Shown here in pieces: positions 28,767-40,493 of a stretch of DNA of 64,000 bases (position 1 is its first letter; every line of letters starts with the position of its first letter). This DNA is from Rhizobium sp. SL42. GTDB lineage: Bacteria; Pseudomonadota; Alphaproteobacteria; Rhizobiales; Rhizobiaceae. The DNA lies in the NCBI RefSeq assembly GCF_021729845.1, contig NZ_CP063397.1, positions 448,001-512,000 of the forward strand, read 5' to 3'. Position numbers and translations under genes: made by a program. Below the pieces are notes generated by a model that did no database searches, had not been told where the DNA came from, and saw only the letters and a list, made by a program, of their open reading frames with translations.

Positions 28767-28862
28767 GCTTTGCTGGTCGGCGCAAGTTGTGCGCGGGCTG
28801 TCTCTTAGCGACAGTTCACCCCCCTTGCAAGAGCGAATGTGACGGTTTCAGAAGCTTTTATC

Positions 28863-28891
28863 TTGACAGCCTCAGGGGCCTCACGTATGCG
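28863..28891 (+). promoter_or_regulatory. Candidate rplU promoter
   Basis: TTGACA at 28863-28868, 17-bp spacer, weaker TATGCG at 28886-28891. It predicts a leader of about 150 nt before rplU containing a GTCC-GAAAA-GGAC hairpin near the start codon, a usual place for ribosomal-protein control. The -10 box is poor, so this is tentative. Confidence 0.35.
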
Positions 28892-29051
28892 ACCCATGAC
28901 TTAGAGCGTGGGATACCTGCGCCTTTCGTTCTTCGCCAAAGGCGGAGCCCACCGGCAGGACAAAGGCGCATGCGTCGTTCTGCCATCCGACTGACAAAAA
29001 GACGGCCGTCCGAAAAGGACAAGAGCCGGAACGAACATGAAAGGATAAAAA

Positions 29052-29366
29052 ATGTTCGCAGTCATCAAGACCGGCGGTAAGCAGTACCGCGTGAACGCCA
29101 ACGACGTGCTGACCATCGAAAAGCTGGAAGCCGAAGCTGGTGCAACCATCGAATTCACCGAGGTTCTCGTTGTCGGCGAAGGTGCTGATGCCACGTTTGG
29201 CGCACCCTTCGTTGCTGGCGCGTCCGTCAAGGCAGAAGTTGTCGAACACAACCGTGGCAAGAAGGTCATCGCGTTCAAGAAGCGCCGTCGCCAGAATTCC
29301 AAGCGCACGCGCGGTCATCGCCAGCATCACACGGTCGTCCGTATCACGGACATCGTGGCAGCCTAA
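29052..29366 (+). CDS. rplU: 50S ribosomal protein L21
   Basis: 104 aa, normal length. It begins [20 protein letters not shown] and carries the C-terminal L21 signature [23 protein letters not shown] that contacts 23S rRNA. AAAGGA Shine-Dalgarno 8 nt upstream. Followed after 36 bp by rpmA, the conserved rplU-rpmA pair that in many bacteria precedes obgE, here separated by three genes. Confidence 0.99.
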   Translation: MFAVIKTGGKQYRVNANDVLTIEKLEAEAGATIEFTEVLVVGEGADATFGAPFVAGASVKAEVVEHNRGKKVIAFKKRRRQNSKRTRGHRQHHTVVRITDIVAA

Positions 29367-29402
29367 CGGTCAACGAGAAACACGGTTTAAAGGAGAAATC
29401 CC

Positions 29403-29675
29403 ATGGCACATAAAAAAGCTGGCGGTTCATCGCGCAACGGTCGCGATTCCAACTCCAAGCGCCTTGGCGTGAAGAAGTTCGGCGGCGAAGTCGTCATTCC
29501 AGGCAACATCATCCTGCGCCAGCGTGGCACGCAGTGGCATCCGGGCGCCAATGTCGGCCTCGGCAAGGATCACACCATTTTTGCTCTGACCGCCGGCAAC
29601 GTCGCCTACCGTACGAAGGCCAATGGCCGCGTATACGTGTCTGTGATGCCGAAAGCGGCCGAAGCAGCAGAATAA
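29403..29675 (+). CDS. rpmA: 50S ribosomal protein L27
   Basis: 90 aa. [20 protein letters not shown] at the N-terminus reaches the peptidyl-transferase centre, and [19 protein letters not shown] is the family signature. AAAGGAG Shine-Dalgarno. No N-terminal pro-extension, so the start residue is the mature type. A strong intrinsic terminator follows at 29744-29777. Confidence 0.99.
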   Translation: MAHKKAGGSSRNGRDSNSKRLGVKKFGGEVVIPGNIILRQRGTQWHPGANVGLGKDHTIFALTAGNVAYRTKANGRVYVSVMPKAAEAAE

Positions 29676-29743
29676 AAGCCGGTAGCGTTTTAAACCAGCC
29701 GGCGTCTCATCGACCCGGCTGGCCGTACCAGGTTCAGTCTAGA

Positions 29744-29777
29744 AAAAAGGGGAGATGGGGCGCCATCTCCCCTTTTT
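29744..29777 (+). terminator. Intrinsic terminator after rpmA
   Basis: Stem AAAAAGGGGAGATGG (29744-29758) paired with CCATCTCCCCTTTTT (29763-29777) around a 4-nt loop. The arms give both A- and T-runs. It ends the rplU-rpmA transcript and could act in both directions. Confidence 0.9.
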
Positions 29778-29812
29778 CTTGTGCCTTTTTTCAACCTGAA
29801 GGAGACTGACCC

Positions 29813-30448
29813 ATGGAAAGCTTAATGTTAAGGGATGACCAATCGCGGTCGCCCGAAGATCGGCCAAGGCCCGATCGGTCGAGAACCGATTGCCCCGTCT
29901 TGTTATCGCAACGGCTCGTTTTGCGCAGCCCGCACGTGGAAGACATCGACGCCCTTGCCCATCTCGCCAACAATGCCGCGATCGCCACCATGGTCTCGCG
30001 CATGCCGCACCCCTACACGGCAAAAGACGCCGCTGATTTTGTGCGACGCACGAATATTGGCGAGATTGGCAAGTGCGTCTACGCCATTACCAAAGCCGAG
30101 AACGGCGAATTTCTCGGTTGCTGCGCGCTGGAGCCGCATGCGGCCGACGAAGACACGCTCGAAATGGGATATTGGCTGGGCGAACCCTACTGGAACAGGG
30201 GCTATGCCACGGAAGCCGCCCACGCCCTGATCGACATGGCCTTCCGCACCCGCGACATCGTCCGCATCGATGCAAGATGCCGGGTGACCAACATCGCCTC
30301 GCGCCGGGTCATCCAGAAATGCGGCTTCCAGTTCCAAGGTTCCGGCATGGTCGGCAACCTGGCAATGGGCGGCATGGTGCCGGTCGAATGGTACAGGCTC
30401 GACCGAAAGACCTGGCTGTCGCTGAAGAGCTGGGGGGAAATGCGATGA
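29813..30448 (+). CDS. GNAT-family N-acetyltransferase (RimJ/RimL-like), copy 1
   Basis: 211 aa with AAGGAG Shine-Dalgarno. After a 25-residue variable start, LLSQRLVLRSPHVEDIDALAHLANN begins the GNAT_3 domain. The acetyl-CoA site is LEMGYWLGEPYWNRGYATEAAHALID near residue 120 and the C-terminal NIASRRVIQKCGFQF is near 170. These proteins acetylate N-termini or small amines. Coupled by ATGA overlap with a second, divergent GNAT gene. Acceptor unknown. Confidence 0.88.
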   Translation: MESLMLRDDQSRSPEDRPRPDRSRTDCPVLLSQRLVLRSPHVEDIDALAHLANNAAIATMVSRMPHPYTAKDAADFVRRTNIGEIGKCVYAITKAENGEFLGCCALEPHAADEDTLEMGYWLGEPYWNRGYATEAAHALIDMAFRTRDIVRIDARCRVTNIASRRVIQKCGFQFQGSGMVGNLAMGGMVPVEWYRLDRKTWLSLKSWGEMR

Positions 30449-31047
30449 GCGCGCTGTTGAGCAAGCCCCGCGCCCGGACGGATCGAACCGCCATGCCGAT
30501 GCCCGGCCCCTGCCCGCTCATCGAGACGGATCGTCTCGTGCTGCGTGCCCACCGGCTCGGCGATGCCGATCCGATCGCCGCATCGCTCGGTGATTTCGCC
30601 GTTGCCCGCATGCTGACGCGCGTGCCGGTGCCCTATGACCGGCAGGATGCGCTTGATTGGCTGAACACGGTGACATCCGGCCTGCGGCCGGATTGGTACT
30701 TTGCCATCACCATGGCCGATGATGTGCATATCGGCACGGTATCGATCGAGCTTCGCCATGGCCTCTGGCATCTCGGCTACTGGCTGAACCGCTTCTACTG
30801 GGGCAAGGGCCTGATGAGCGAGGCAACCGATGCCGTGCTTGATCATGTCTTCCGCCGCATGCCACAGGCCGAGATCGCCGCAGGCGCCTTTGCCGACAAT
30901 CCGGCCTCGTTCAAAGTGCTGGAAAAGCTCGGCTGCACGATTGTCGGGGTGAACGACGTCTATTCGCTGTCGCGCAGCGCCATGGCGCCGATGATCGATA
31001 TGCGGGTAACCCAGTCCGGCTTTCAAAGCCGCAACCGGGATCGCTAG
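30445..31047 (+). CDS. GNAT-family N-acetyltransferase, copy 2
   Basis: 200 aa, starting at the ATG overlapping the stop of copy 1. CPLIETDRLVLRAHRLGDADPIA begins the domain. LGYWLNRFYWGKGLMSEATDAVLDHVF is the acetyl-CoA loop (about 110-136) and NPASFKVLEKLGCTIVG follows. Paralogous to the preceding gene and clearly diverged, so an old tandem duplication. The two may form a heterodimer or have split substrates; function unknown. Confidence 0.86.
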   Translation: MSALLSKPRARTDRTAMPMPGPCPLIETDRLVLRAHRLGDADPIAASLGDFAVARMLTRVPVPYDRQDALDWLNTVTSGLRPDWYFAITMADDVHIGTVSIELRHGLWHLGYWLNRFYWGKGLMSEATDAVLDHVFRRMPQAEIAAGAFADNPASFKVLEKLGCTIVGVNDVYSLSRSAMAPMIDMRVTQSGFQSRNRDR

Positions 31048-31060
31048 CCCACCGGAATAT

Positions 31061-31080
31061 CCGGGCGGTTCGCCGCCCGG
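31061..31080. terminator. TTCG hairpin between convergent genes
   Basis: Perfect CCGGGCGG-TTCG-CCGCCCGG hairpin in the 40-bp gap between the GNAT gene and the convergent EEP-family gene. No T-run on either side. It probably acts as a bidirectional terminator or transcript-end stabiliser. Confidence 0.6.
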
Positions 31081-31087
31081 CCATGCC

Positions 31088-33130
<2,043 letters not shown>

Positions 33131-33131
<1 letters not shown>

Positions 33132-34372
33132 TGGCCACCAAGCTTCGCTCGCTCTCTCGCTGCAAGCGGATCGTCATCAAGATCGGTTCGGCGCTGCTGG
33201 TTGATCGCATGTCAGGCCTGAAGAAGGCCTGGCTTGATGCCATCTGCGACGATATTGCCGCCCTGAAGGCAAGCGGTACCGATGTTCTGGTCGTCTCCTC
33301 GGGTGCCATTGCGCTTGGCCGCACCGTGCTCGATCTGCCGAAAGGCGCCCTGAAGCTCGAGGAAAGTCAGGCGGCAGCGGCCGTCGGCCAGATTGCCCTA
33401 GCCCGCCACTGGTCGGAAAGCCTGTCGCGCGCGTCGATCGTGGCCGGCCAGATCCTGCTCACGCTCGGCGATACCGAAGAGCGCCGGCGTTACCTCAACG
33501 CCCGGGCCACCCTGCAGCAGCTGCTGAAGATCGGAGCCGTGCCGATCATCAACGAGAACGACACGGTCGCCACGACCGAAATCCGCTACGGCGACAACGA
33601 TCGGCTGGCCGCCCGGGTGGCCACCATGGCGGGCGCCGACCTGTTGATCCTGCTCTCCGACATCGACGGCCTCTATTCCGCGCCACCGCATCTCGACCCG
33701 GATGCCCGGTTCCTTGAAACCATCGAGGACATCACCCCGGAGATCGAGGCCATGGCCGGCGGTGCTGCGTCTGAACTGTCACGCGGCGGCATGCGCACCA
33801 AGATCGACGCCGGCAAGATCGCGACCAGTGCCGGCTGCGCCATGATCATCGCCTCAGGCAAGACCATGAACCCGCTGGCGGCCATTCAGAATGGCGCGCG
33901 CCATTCCTGGTTCTCCGCCTCCAGGTCGCCGGTCACGGCCCGCAAGACATGGATCGCCGGCCAGCTTCAGCCGGCTGGAGAACTGCATGTCGACAGCGGT
34001 GCGCAAGGCGCCCTGAAGGCTGGCAAGAGCCTGCTACCCGCCGGCATGCGCTCCGTTGCCGGGCAATTCCATCGTGGCGACACCGTTTCCGTCATCGGTG
34101 TCGAAGGGCGCGAAATTGCCCGCGGGCTGGCTGGCTATGACGCCGAGGAAGCGCGCCGCATCTGTGGCCGCAAGTCCAATGAAATCGAGGCAATCCTCGG
34201 CTATGCCGGCCGCGCCGCCATGATCCACCGCGACGATCTCGTCATGACCGAACTCGGCAGCCGCCAGGATATCGTCGGCGGGGACCTCGCCGACAAGGGT
34301 CCGACAAACCAGGCCGGCCCGGCAGACAATGAATTGGCCGAGAGTGACAGGAAAGATGCAGCCCATGCTTGA
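33131..34372 (+). CDS. proB: Glutamate 5-kinase
   Basis: 413 aa, longer than kinase-only forms (about 260 aa) because a C-terminal PUA domain (about 285-365) follows the amino-acid-kinase domain. The start [13 protein letters not shown] gives the phosphate loop. [12 protein letters not shown] is near 53, INENDTV near 138 and the [11 protein letters not shown] acidic site near 175. It makes gamma-glutamyl phosphate, the first proline step. The last ~40 residues are low complexity. It overlaps proA by 8 bp if proA starts at 34365. Confidence 0.97.
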
Positions 34373-35648
34373 GACCGCAGCCAATGGCAATTCCGTCGAA
34401 GCCCTGATGCTGGACATCGGCCGGCGCGCCCGTGCCGCGGCCCGACCATTGGCCAACACCTCGACCGAAGCCAAGAATGCCGCGCTCCGCGCCATGGCCG
34501 ATGCGCTTGTCGCCGCGGAAACAGACATTCTCGCCGCCAATGTGATCGATCTGAAGAATGCCGCAGACACCGGCGTCGCCGCCTCCTTCATCGACCGCCT
34601 GACGCTCGATGCCGCTCGCATTGCCGGCATTGCCATGTCCCTGCGCGAGATTGCCGAATTGCCGGATCCGGTCGGCTCGATCATCGCCGAATGGGATCGC
34701 CCCAACGGCCTGCATATCGAACGCGTGCGCACGCCGCTCGGCGTCATCGGCGTCATCTATGAAAGCCGACCGAATGTCACCGCCGATGCCGGCGCCCTCT
34801 GCCTGAAGGCCGGCAATGCCGTGATCCTGCGCGGCGGTTCCGACTCCGTCAATTCCTCGCGCGCCATTCACGCCTGCCTGGTCAAGGGCCTGGTCGCAGC
34901 GGGCCTGCCCGCCGACGCCATCCAGCTCGTGCCGACCACCGATCGCGCCGCCGTCGGCGCCATGCTTTCGGGCCTCGACAATTCGATTGACGTCATCGTG
35001 CCTCGCGGCGGCAAGAGCCTGGTCGCCCGCGTCCAGTCGGAAGCCCGCGTCCCGGTCTTTGCCCATCTCGAAGGCCTGTGCCACGTCTATGTCGATGCAT
35101 CGGCCGATGTCGACATGGCCACGCAGATCGTCCTCAATTCCAAGATGCGCCGCACCGGCATATGCGGCTCGGCCGAAACGCTGCTTGTCGACAGCGGCGC
35201 GATCGCCACCCATCTGAAGCCGCTGCTTCAAGTACTCACCGAAGCAGGCTGCGAAATCCGGGCCTCGGCAACGGTCCTGCGCGTCGTTCCTGGCCTGAAG
35301 CCGGCGGTAGAGGCAGACTGGCGCACCGAATATCTCGATGCGATCATCGCGGTTGCGATCGTCGATGGCATTTCCGGCGCCATCGATCATATCGCACGCT
35401 ATTCGTCCAACCACACCGAAGCCGTGATCGCCGAGGATCCGAAAGTGGTCGAGCGATTCTTCAACGAGATCGATTCCGCCATTCTGCTTCACAATGCCTC
35501 GACCCAGTTTGCCGATGGCGGCGAGTTCGGCATGGGCGGCGAGATCGGAATTGCCACCGGCAAGATGCATGCCCGCGGGCCCGTCGGCGTCGAACAGCTC
35601 ACATCGTTCAAATACCGTGTGCGCGGCACCGGCCAGGTCCGGCCCTGA
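34365..35648 (+). CDS. proA: Gamma-glutamyl phosphate reductase
   Basis: 427 aa from ATG 34365 ([16 protein letters not shown]). An ATG at 34356 is possible but sits only 4 nt after the AGGAA. NADPH-dependent aldehyde dehydrogenase fold with [25 protein letters not shown] near 110, catalytic Cys in [16 protein letters not shown] near 267, and the ending [22 protein letters not shown]. Second step of proline synthesis, acting on the ProB product in the same operon. Confidence 0.96.
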   Translation: MLETAANGNSVEALMLDIGRRARAAARPLANTSTEAKNAALRAMADALVAAETDILAANVIDLKNAADTGVAASFIDRLTLDAARIAGIAMSLREIAELPDPVGSIIAEWDRPNGLHIERVRTPLGVIGVIYESRPNVTADAGALCLKAGNAVILRGGSDSVNSSRAIHACLVKGLVAAGLPADAIQLVPTTDRAAVGAMLSGLDNSIDVIVPRGGKSLVARVQSEARVPVFAHLEGLCHVYVDASADVDMATQIVLNSKMRRTGICGSAETLLVDSGAIATHLKPLLQVLTEAGCEIRASATVLRVVPGLKPAVEADWRTEYLDAIIAVAIVDGISGAIDHIARYSSNHTEAVIAEDPKVVERFFNEIDSAILLHNASTQFADGGEFGMGGEIGIATGKMHARGPVGVEQLTSFKYRVRGTGQVRP

Positions 35649-35701
35649 ACCCGGTCCCCGACATCGTGGAGCAGGAACAGGTCGCCCATCGCTACCGCGT
35701 C

Positions 35702-36289
35702 ATGCCCCATGTCGAGCGAGGCATGGTCGTCGGCCTTTTCGGCGGTTCGTTCAACCCGCCCCATCAGGGCCACGTGCTCGTTGCCGAGATCGCCTTGCGC
35801 CGCCTTGGCCTCGACCAGCTGTGGTGGATGGTCACGCCCGGCAATCCGTTGAAGAGCCGCCGCGAGCTGGCGCCGCTGGCCGAGCGCCTGGCGCTCTGCG
35901 AAGACATGGCCGCCGATCCGCGCATCAAGGTTACCGCCTTCGAGCAGGCGCTGGGTACCAGCTACACCGCCCGCACGCTCGATTTCATCCGCAGCCGCAA
36001 TCCGCATGCCCATTTCATCTGGATCATGGGCGCGGACAATCTCGCCGGTTTCCACCACTGGCAGCGCTGGCGCAAGATCGCCACCACCTTCCCGATCGCC
36101 GTGATCGACAGGCCCGGCTCGACCCTGTCCTATCTCTCGTCGAAAATGGCCCGCACGTTCGACTATGCCCGTATCGACGAGGACGATGCCGGCGTGCTCT
36201 GGCGCAAGCCCGCTCCGGCCTGGACCTTCATCCACGGCCCGCGCTCGACGCTCAGTTCGTCGGCACTTCGCGCCGCAGCCGAGGCGTGA
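35702..36289 (+). CDS. nadD: Nicotinate-nucleotide adenylyltransferase
   Basis: 195 aa from ATG 35702. ATG 35723 has the better GAGCGAGG spacing, and translation may start there. The nucleotidyltransferase motif is GLFGGSFNPPHQGH. Further family stretches are WWMVTPGNPLK, FIWIMGADNLAGFHHW, and the ISSTxxR-type motif, present here as GPRSTLSSSALR. It makes deamido-NAD from nicotinate mononucleotide and ATP. It lies 53 bp after proA, as in other rhizobia. Confidence 0.95.
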   Translation: MPHVERGMVVGLFGGSFNPPHQGHVLVAEIALRRLGLDQLWWMVTPGNPLKSRRELAPLAERLALCEDMAADPRIKVTAFEQALGTSYTARTLDFIRSRNPHAHFIWIMGADNLAGFHHWQRWRKIATTFPIAVIDRPGSTLSYLSSKMARTFDYARIDEDDAGVLWRKPAPAWTFIHGPRSTLSSSALRAAAEA

Positions 36290-36425
36290 TCGGGCGGCTG
36301 GTCCAAATCATTTGGCTATCTTGAAAGATTAGCGGATCGATGCCACCTTTTGCTGCGATTTCCTCATCGGGGAATCACAGACGTGCTGTTCTGTTATACC
36401 AAGGAAAGGAAGACCTCTGACAACA

Positions 36426-36830
36426 GTGCACACCAAGGGAAGAGCGCATGTCGCCGTCCCGAAAAGCCCGGAACGTGGCGCCGATGCCGCAGCCCGCGCG
36501 CTTGAGCTGGTCCTCTCAAGTCTTGAGGACTCAAAGGCAGAAGACATCGTCTCGATCAACATCGCAGGCAAGTCCGCGCTGGGCGACTACATGGTAGTCG
36601 TGTCCGGACGGTCGAACCGGCATGTGACGGCGATCAGCGAACACCTCATCTCCGACATGAAGGACGAAGGCCTGGGTTATGCCCGCGTCGAAGGTCTGGA
36701 AACCGGCGATTGGGTCCTGATCGACATCGGAGACATCATCGTGCATGTATTCCGTCCCGAAATCCGCGAGTTCTACAATATCGAAAGAATGTGGGCCGCT
36801 CCGGACATCGAGGAAGGTCGCCTGCACTAG
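36426..36830 (+). CDS. rsfS: Ribosome silencing factor RsfS
   Basis: 134 aa from GTG 36426. The RsfS/Iojap domain covers about 20-125: LELVLSSLEDSKAEDIVSINIAGKS, ALGDYMVVVSGRSNRHVTAI, GDWVLIDIGDIIVHVFRPEIREFYNIERMW. It binds L14 and blocks subunit joining in starvation. The Shine-Dalgarno GGAAG (36407-36411) is 14 nt from the GTG but 5 nt from an in-frame CTG at 36417, which would give an N-terminus LTTVHTKG, so the true start may be CTG. Confidence 0.94.
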   Translation: MHTKGRAHVAVPKSPERGADAAARALELVLSSLEDSKAEDIVSINIAGKSALGDYMVVVSGRSNRHVTAISEHLISDMKDEGLGYARVEGLETGDWVLIDIGDIIVHVFRPEIREFYNIERMWAAPDIEEGRLH

Positions 36831-37037
36831 CGCCGTTCCGGCAGAACTGCGCAGCGGTTTTGCGCCGAAATTGCGTGAAAAAAGACAGATGGAGCATGGC
36901 AGGTGATGCCGTTTTCACCGGAAATGCTCTAGGAACGGCCAGCCGTCCCACTGGACGGTCCCGAAGCCGGAGTGACGCGGCAAGCGCCTGCTTTGCCGGA
37001 CAGTTGGTTTTGTGACCCAAGGACGAGGACAGCCGTC

Positions 37038-37520
37038 ATGAAAATAGGCATTTACGCCGTGGGCCGGCTGAAGGCTGGACCGGAGAAGGAACTTGCATCC
37101 CGCTATCTGGACCGCTTCGCCAAGGCCGGTCCCGCCTGCGGGCTGGAATTCACCCGCTCCGTCGAGCTGAATGAAAGCCGGGCCGGCAATGCTGACACCC
37201 GCAAGCGCGAGGAAGGTGCCGAGCTTTCCCGCACGATCCCCGATGGCGCCCTTATCGTGGTCCTCGACGAGCGCGGCAAGGCCTTTGACAGCCCGGAATT
37301 TGCCAAATTCATCGGCGATGCCGCCGACAACGGCCAGCGCGACATGGTCTTCATCATCGGTGGTGCCGATGGCGTCGACCCCGAATTACGCGATCGGGCT
37401 AGGCTGGTGCTCAATCTCGGCCGCCTGACATGGCCGCATCAGCTGGTTCGCATCCTGTTGGCCGAACAGCTCTACCGTGCCGTCACCATCCTCACCGGCC
37501 ACCCTTATCACCGCGTTTGA
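37038..37520 (+). CDS. rlmH: 23S rRNA (pseudouridine1915-N3)-methyltransferase
   Basis: 160 aa, a SPOUT methyltransferase. MKIGIYAVGRLKAGPEKELASRY opens it. The trefoil-knot SAM site is VLDERGKAFDSPEFAKFIGD with VFIIGGADGVDPE. The C-terminal LTWPHQLVRILLAEQLYRAVTILTGHPYHR is diagnostic of RlmH. The start ATG has weak GGAC upstream. Methylates helix 69 of 23S rRNA. Confidence 0.97.
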   Translation: MKIGIYAVGRLKAGPEKELASRYLDRFAKAGPACGLEFTRSVELNESRAGNADTRKREEGAELSRTIPDGALIVVLDERGKAFDSPEFAKFIGDAADNGQRDMVFIIGGADGVDPELRDRARLVLNLGRLTWPHQLVRILLAEQLYRAVTILTGHPYHRV

Positions 37521-37636
37521 CGGCACCGGCGCAATGCCGCTTTGCCTATGCGGCAAATCAGCGTATTTTCCCGCCGAACCGGGATCATCCTTTGCCAGCG
37601 AAAACCATCCAGACTGCCCTGCCTGCCCAGACTGGC

Positions 37637-39106
37637 ATGAGCGAACCGCGTCGCCGCAAGCCGCGCGCGTGGTCGCAGAAGGCTTGCGGCGTCACCGTTT
37701 CGACCATCGCCGTATTGACGCTCGCCCTTTCGTCCGCCACGCCGCTGTCCGTCGTCAGCGCGCAGGAGCCCGCGGCAACCACCGGCTCCACCCCGCCGGC
37801 CGCCGAGACCGGCGCGCGCAATCCGGCAGCCGCCGCTGCACCGACAAATGCGGAAGTCGAGCTGCGGACAAAGCGCGACCAGATCGGTCGTGAACTGCAG
37901 GAAATCTCGCAGAGCATGCGCCTGTCGAATGACAAGTCCGCCGAACTGCAGAAAAGCATCGACGCGCTGGCCAAGACCACCGAAAGCCTGAAGACGGCGC
38001 TGATCGAGTCCGCCACGCGGCGCAAGGACATCGAGAAACAGATCACCAGCGGCGAAAAGCGCCTGGCCGGCATCGCCATCAAGGAGGATGGCATCCGTGC
38101 CTCGTTCCGCGAGCGGCGCGCAGTCCTGGCCGAAGTGCTTGCCGCCCTGCAACGCATGGGTCGCAACCCGCCACCCGCTTTGCTCGTTAGCCCCGAGGAT
38201 GCGCTCGCCTCCGTCCGCACCGCGATCCTGCTCGGCTCCGTTGTCCCAGGCATGCGCCAGCAGACCGACAAGCTCGCGGCTGATCTCAAAGAGTTGATCG
38301 AACTGCGCTTGGCCGGCAAGACGGAAATGGACCAGCTTGTCGCCGCCATTTCCAGCCGCCAGGAAGAAGAACGGCGCATGGACATGCTATTGGCCGAAAA
38401 TGATCGGCTGGCGCGCACCAATACTTTGCAACTGCAGGCGGAACGCAAGCAATCAGAAGCACTTGCCGAACGCGCGTCGACCATGGAAGCGCTGATCCGC
38501 TCGCTTGAAAGCGAGATCCTGTCATCCCGCCAGGCAGCCGAAATGGCCCGCGCCGAAGAGGCGCGGCGCGACCAGATGACCGAGGAACAACGAACCCGCG
38601 CGCGCGAACTCGCCCAGTCCGGATTGCCTGATAAAAACCGCATTGCGCCAGCATATCCCTTCTCGGAACTGCAGCAGAAACTGGAATTGCCGGCCGCCGG
38701 CGAGACCCTGCGGCAGTTTGGTGACCCGGACGGAACCGGCCACCAGGCTCAGGGCATGGTCATTGCCTCGTCGCCGGGAGCGCTGGTCACTGCACCGGCA
38801 GACGCATGGGTGGTATTTGCAGGAAATTTCCGCAGCTACGGTCAGATGATCATTCTGAACACGGGCGACGGCTATCATATGGTGCTGTCCGGAATGGACC
38901 GGATCAACACCAGTCAGGGCAAGTTCGTGCTTTCCGGTGAACCCCTCGCGAGCATGGGGGAAAAAAGAGTGGCAAGCGCCACTGCTTTGGCGCTGGAAAC
39001 CGATCGCCCGACACTTTACATAGAACTTCGGAAAGACGGAAAACCGGTTGATTCCCGCCCCTGGTGGGTAGGAGGCGATTCTGGAAAGGCACAGAATGAT
39101 TCGTAG
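37637..39106 (+). CDS. EnvC-like murein hydrolase activator (degenerate LytM/M23)
   Basis: 489 aa from ATG 37637; the upstream frame overlaps rlmH and is non-coding. The signal segment is at about 20-45 (AVLTLALSSATPLSVVSA). Two long coiled coils follow (about 75-170 and 215-330). The C-terminal LytM domain starts near 355 (FGDPDGTGHQAQGM). The Zn ligands are missing: the usual DHG is NTG and the YAH motif is LSG, so it is catalytically dead and should activate an amidase at division. ctpA starts inside its 3' end with an 11-bp overlap. Confidence 0.88.
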   Translation: MSEPRRRKPRAWSQKACGVTVSTIAVLTLALSSATPLSVVSAQEPAATTGSTPPAAETGARNPAAAAAPTNAEVELRTKRDQIGRELQEISQSMRLSNDKSAELQKSIDALAKTTESLKTALIESATRRKDIEKQITSGEKRLAGIAIKEDGIRASFRERRAVLAEVLAALQRMGRNPPPALLVSPEDALASVRTAILLGSVVPGMRQQTDKLAADLKELIELRLAGKTEMDQLVAAISSRQEEERRMDMLLAENDRLARTNTLQLQAERKQSEALAERASTMEALIRSLESEILSSRQAAEMARAEEARRDQMTEEQRTRARELAQSGLPDKNRIAPAYPFSELQQKLELPAAGETLRQFGDPDGTGHQAQGMVIASSPGALVTAPADAWVVFAGNFRSYGQMIILNTGDGYHMVLSGMDRINTSQGKFVLSGEPLASMGEKRVASATALALETDRPTLYIELRKDGKPVDSRPWWVGGDSGKAQNDS

Positions 39107-40415
39107 AGCTTCTCTTCTACTCGTCGGCGCGCTGATGGGCGCAACCGCGATGAGCGTCATTTACTCGGCTGGTGTCCCCGCGCAGGCGGCTGGCCCTTCC
39201 ACCTACAAGGAACTGTCGATTTTTGGCGACGTGTTCGAGCGCATCCGCGCCCAGTATGTCACGCCGCCGGATGAGGAAAAGCTGGTTGAGAGCGCCATCA
39301 ACGGCATGCTCACCTCGCTGGACCCGCATTCCGTCTACATGAACGCCAAGGACGCGGCCGACATGCAGACCCAGACCCGCGGCGAGTTCGGCGGCATCGG
39401 CATCGAAGTGACGATGGAAGAGGAACTGGTCAAGGTCATCACCCCGATCGATGACACGCCGGGTTCCAAGGCCGGCATTCTCGCCGGTGACTTCATTTCC
39501 GAGATCAACGGTGAATCCGTGCGCGGCCTCAAGCTTGAGGAAGCCGTCGAGAAGATGCGTGGCGCGGTCAATACCGCGATCAAGCTGACCATCCTGCGCA
39601 AGGGTGCCGACAAGCCGATCGAACTCAGCGTCACCCGCGAAATCATCCCGATCCGCGCCGTCAAATCGCGCGTCGAAGGCGATGTCGGTTATCTGCGTGT
39701 CATCTCGTTCACCGAGAAGACCTACGACGACCTGGAAGCTGCGATCGAGAAGATCAAGAAGGAAGTGCCGGGCGACAAGCTGAAGGGCTTCGTTCTCGAT
39801 CTGCGTCTCAATCCGGGCGGTCTGCTCGATCAGGCGATCTACGTTTCGGACGCCTTCTTGGAGCGCGGCGAAGTGGTTTCCACCCGTTCGCGTGATCCGG
39901 AAGACACCCGCCGCTTCAACGCCAGCGCAGGCGACCTGACCGATGGCAAGCCGCTCGTCGTTCTCGTCAACGGCGGTTCGGCTTCGGCCTCGGAAATCGT
40001 CGCCGGCGCCCTGCAGGACCTGAAGCGCGCCACCGTTCTCGGCACGCGTTCCTTCGGCAAGGGCTCCGTCCAGACCATCATCCCGATGGGCGAAAAGGGT
40101 GCGCTCCGCCTGACCACGGCGCTCTATTACACGCCGTCGGGCAAGTCGATCCAGGGCACCGGCATCGAGCCGGACATCAAGGTCGAACAGCCGCTGCCGG
40201 AAGAACTGCAGGGCAAGGTGCGCTCCGAGGGTGAATCGGCTCTGCCGGGTCACATCAAGGGCCAGAACGAGAATGACGAAGGTTCGGGTTCCGTCGCCTA
40301 TGTGCCGCCGGAAGCCAAGGACGACGTCCAGCTGAACTATGCCCTCGACCTGCTGCGCGGCGTCAAGACGGACCCGGCCTTCCCGGCCGATCCGCAGAAG
40401 GCCTCGCTGCAGTAA
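39096..40415 (+). CDS. ctpA: Carboxyl-terminal processing protease (S41)
   Basis: 439 aa. N-terminal signal/anchor (RRASLLLVGALMGATAMSVIYSAG), PDZ domain at about 92-175 (GGIGIEV...PGSKAGILAGDFI), and the S41 catalytic core with the Ser motif NGGSASASE at 292-300 and Lys322 in FGKGSVQT. Periplasmic serine protease that trims C-termini. Next to the EnvC-like factor, which recalls CtpA control of cell-wall hydrolases; that link is inference. Confidence 0.96.
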   Translation: MIRRASLLLVGALMGATAMSVIYSAGVPAQAAGPSTYKELSIFGDVFERIRAQYVTPPDEEKLVESAINGMLTSLDPHSVYMNAKDAADMQTQTRGEFGGIGIEVTMEEELVKVITPIDDTPGSKAGILAGDFISEINGESVRGLKLEEAVEKMRGAVNTAIKLTILRKGADKPIELSVTREIIPIRAVKSRVEGDVGYLRVISFTEKTYDDLEAAIEKIKKEVPGDKLKGFVLDLRLNPGGLLDQAIYVSDAFLERGEVVSTRSRDPEDTRRFNASAGDLTDGKPLVVLVNGGSASASEIVAGALQDLKRATVLGTRSFGKGSVQTIIPMGEKGALRLTTALYYTPSGKSIQGTGIEPDIKVEQPLPEELQGKVRSEGESALPGHIKGQNENDEGSGSVAYVPPEAKDDVQLNYALDLLRGVKTDPAFPADPQKASLQ

Positions 40416-40429
40416 TCGAACAAGCCATC

Positions 40430-40453
40430 GCCTGCGCCTCACCGGGCGCAGGC
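40430..40453 (+). terminator. Hairpin after ctpA
   Basis: Nine-bp GC-rich stem GCCTGCGCC/GGCGCAGGC with a 6-nt loop, 14 bp after the ctpA stop and 40 bp before the next start. No T-run, so termination may be partial. Confidence 0.5.
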
Positions 40454-40493
40454 GCCTGGGTTTCGACCCGTCGGTAGCCGTTGGAATTCCCGC

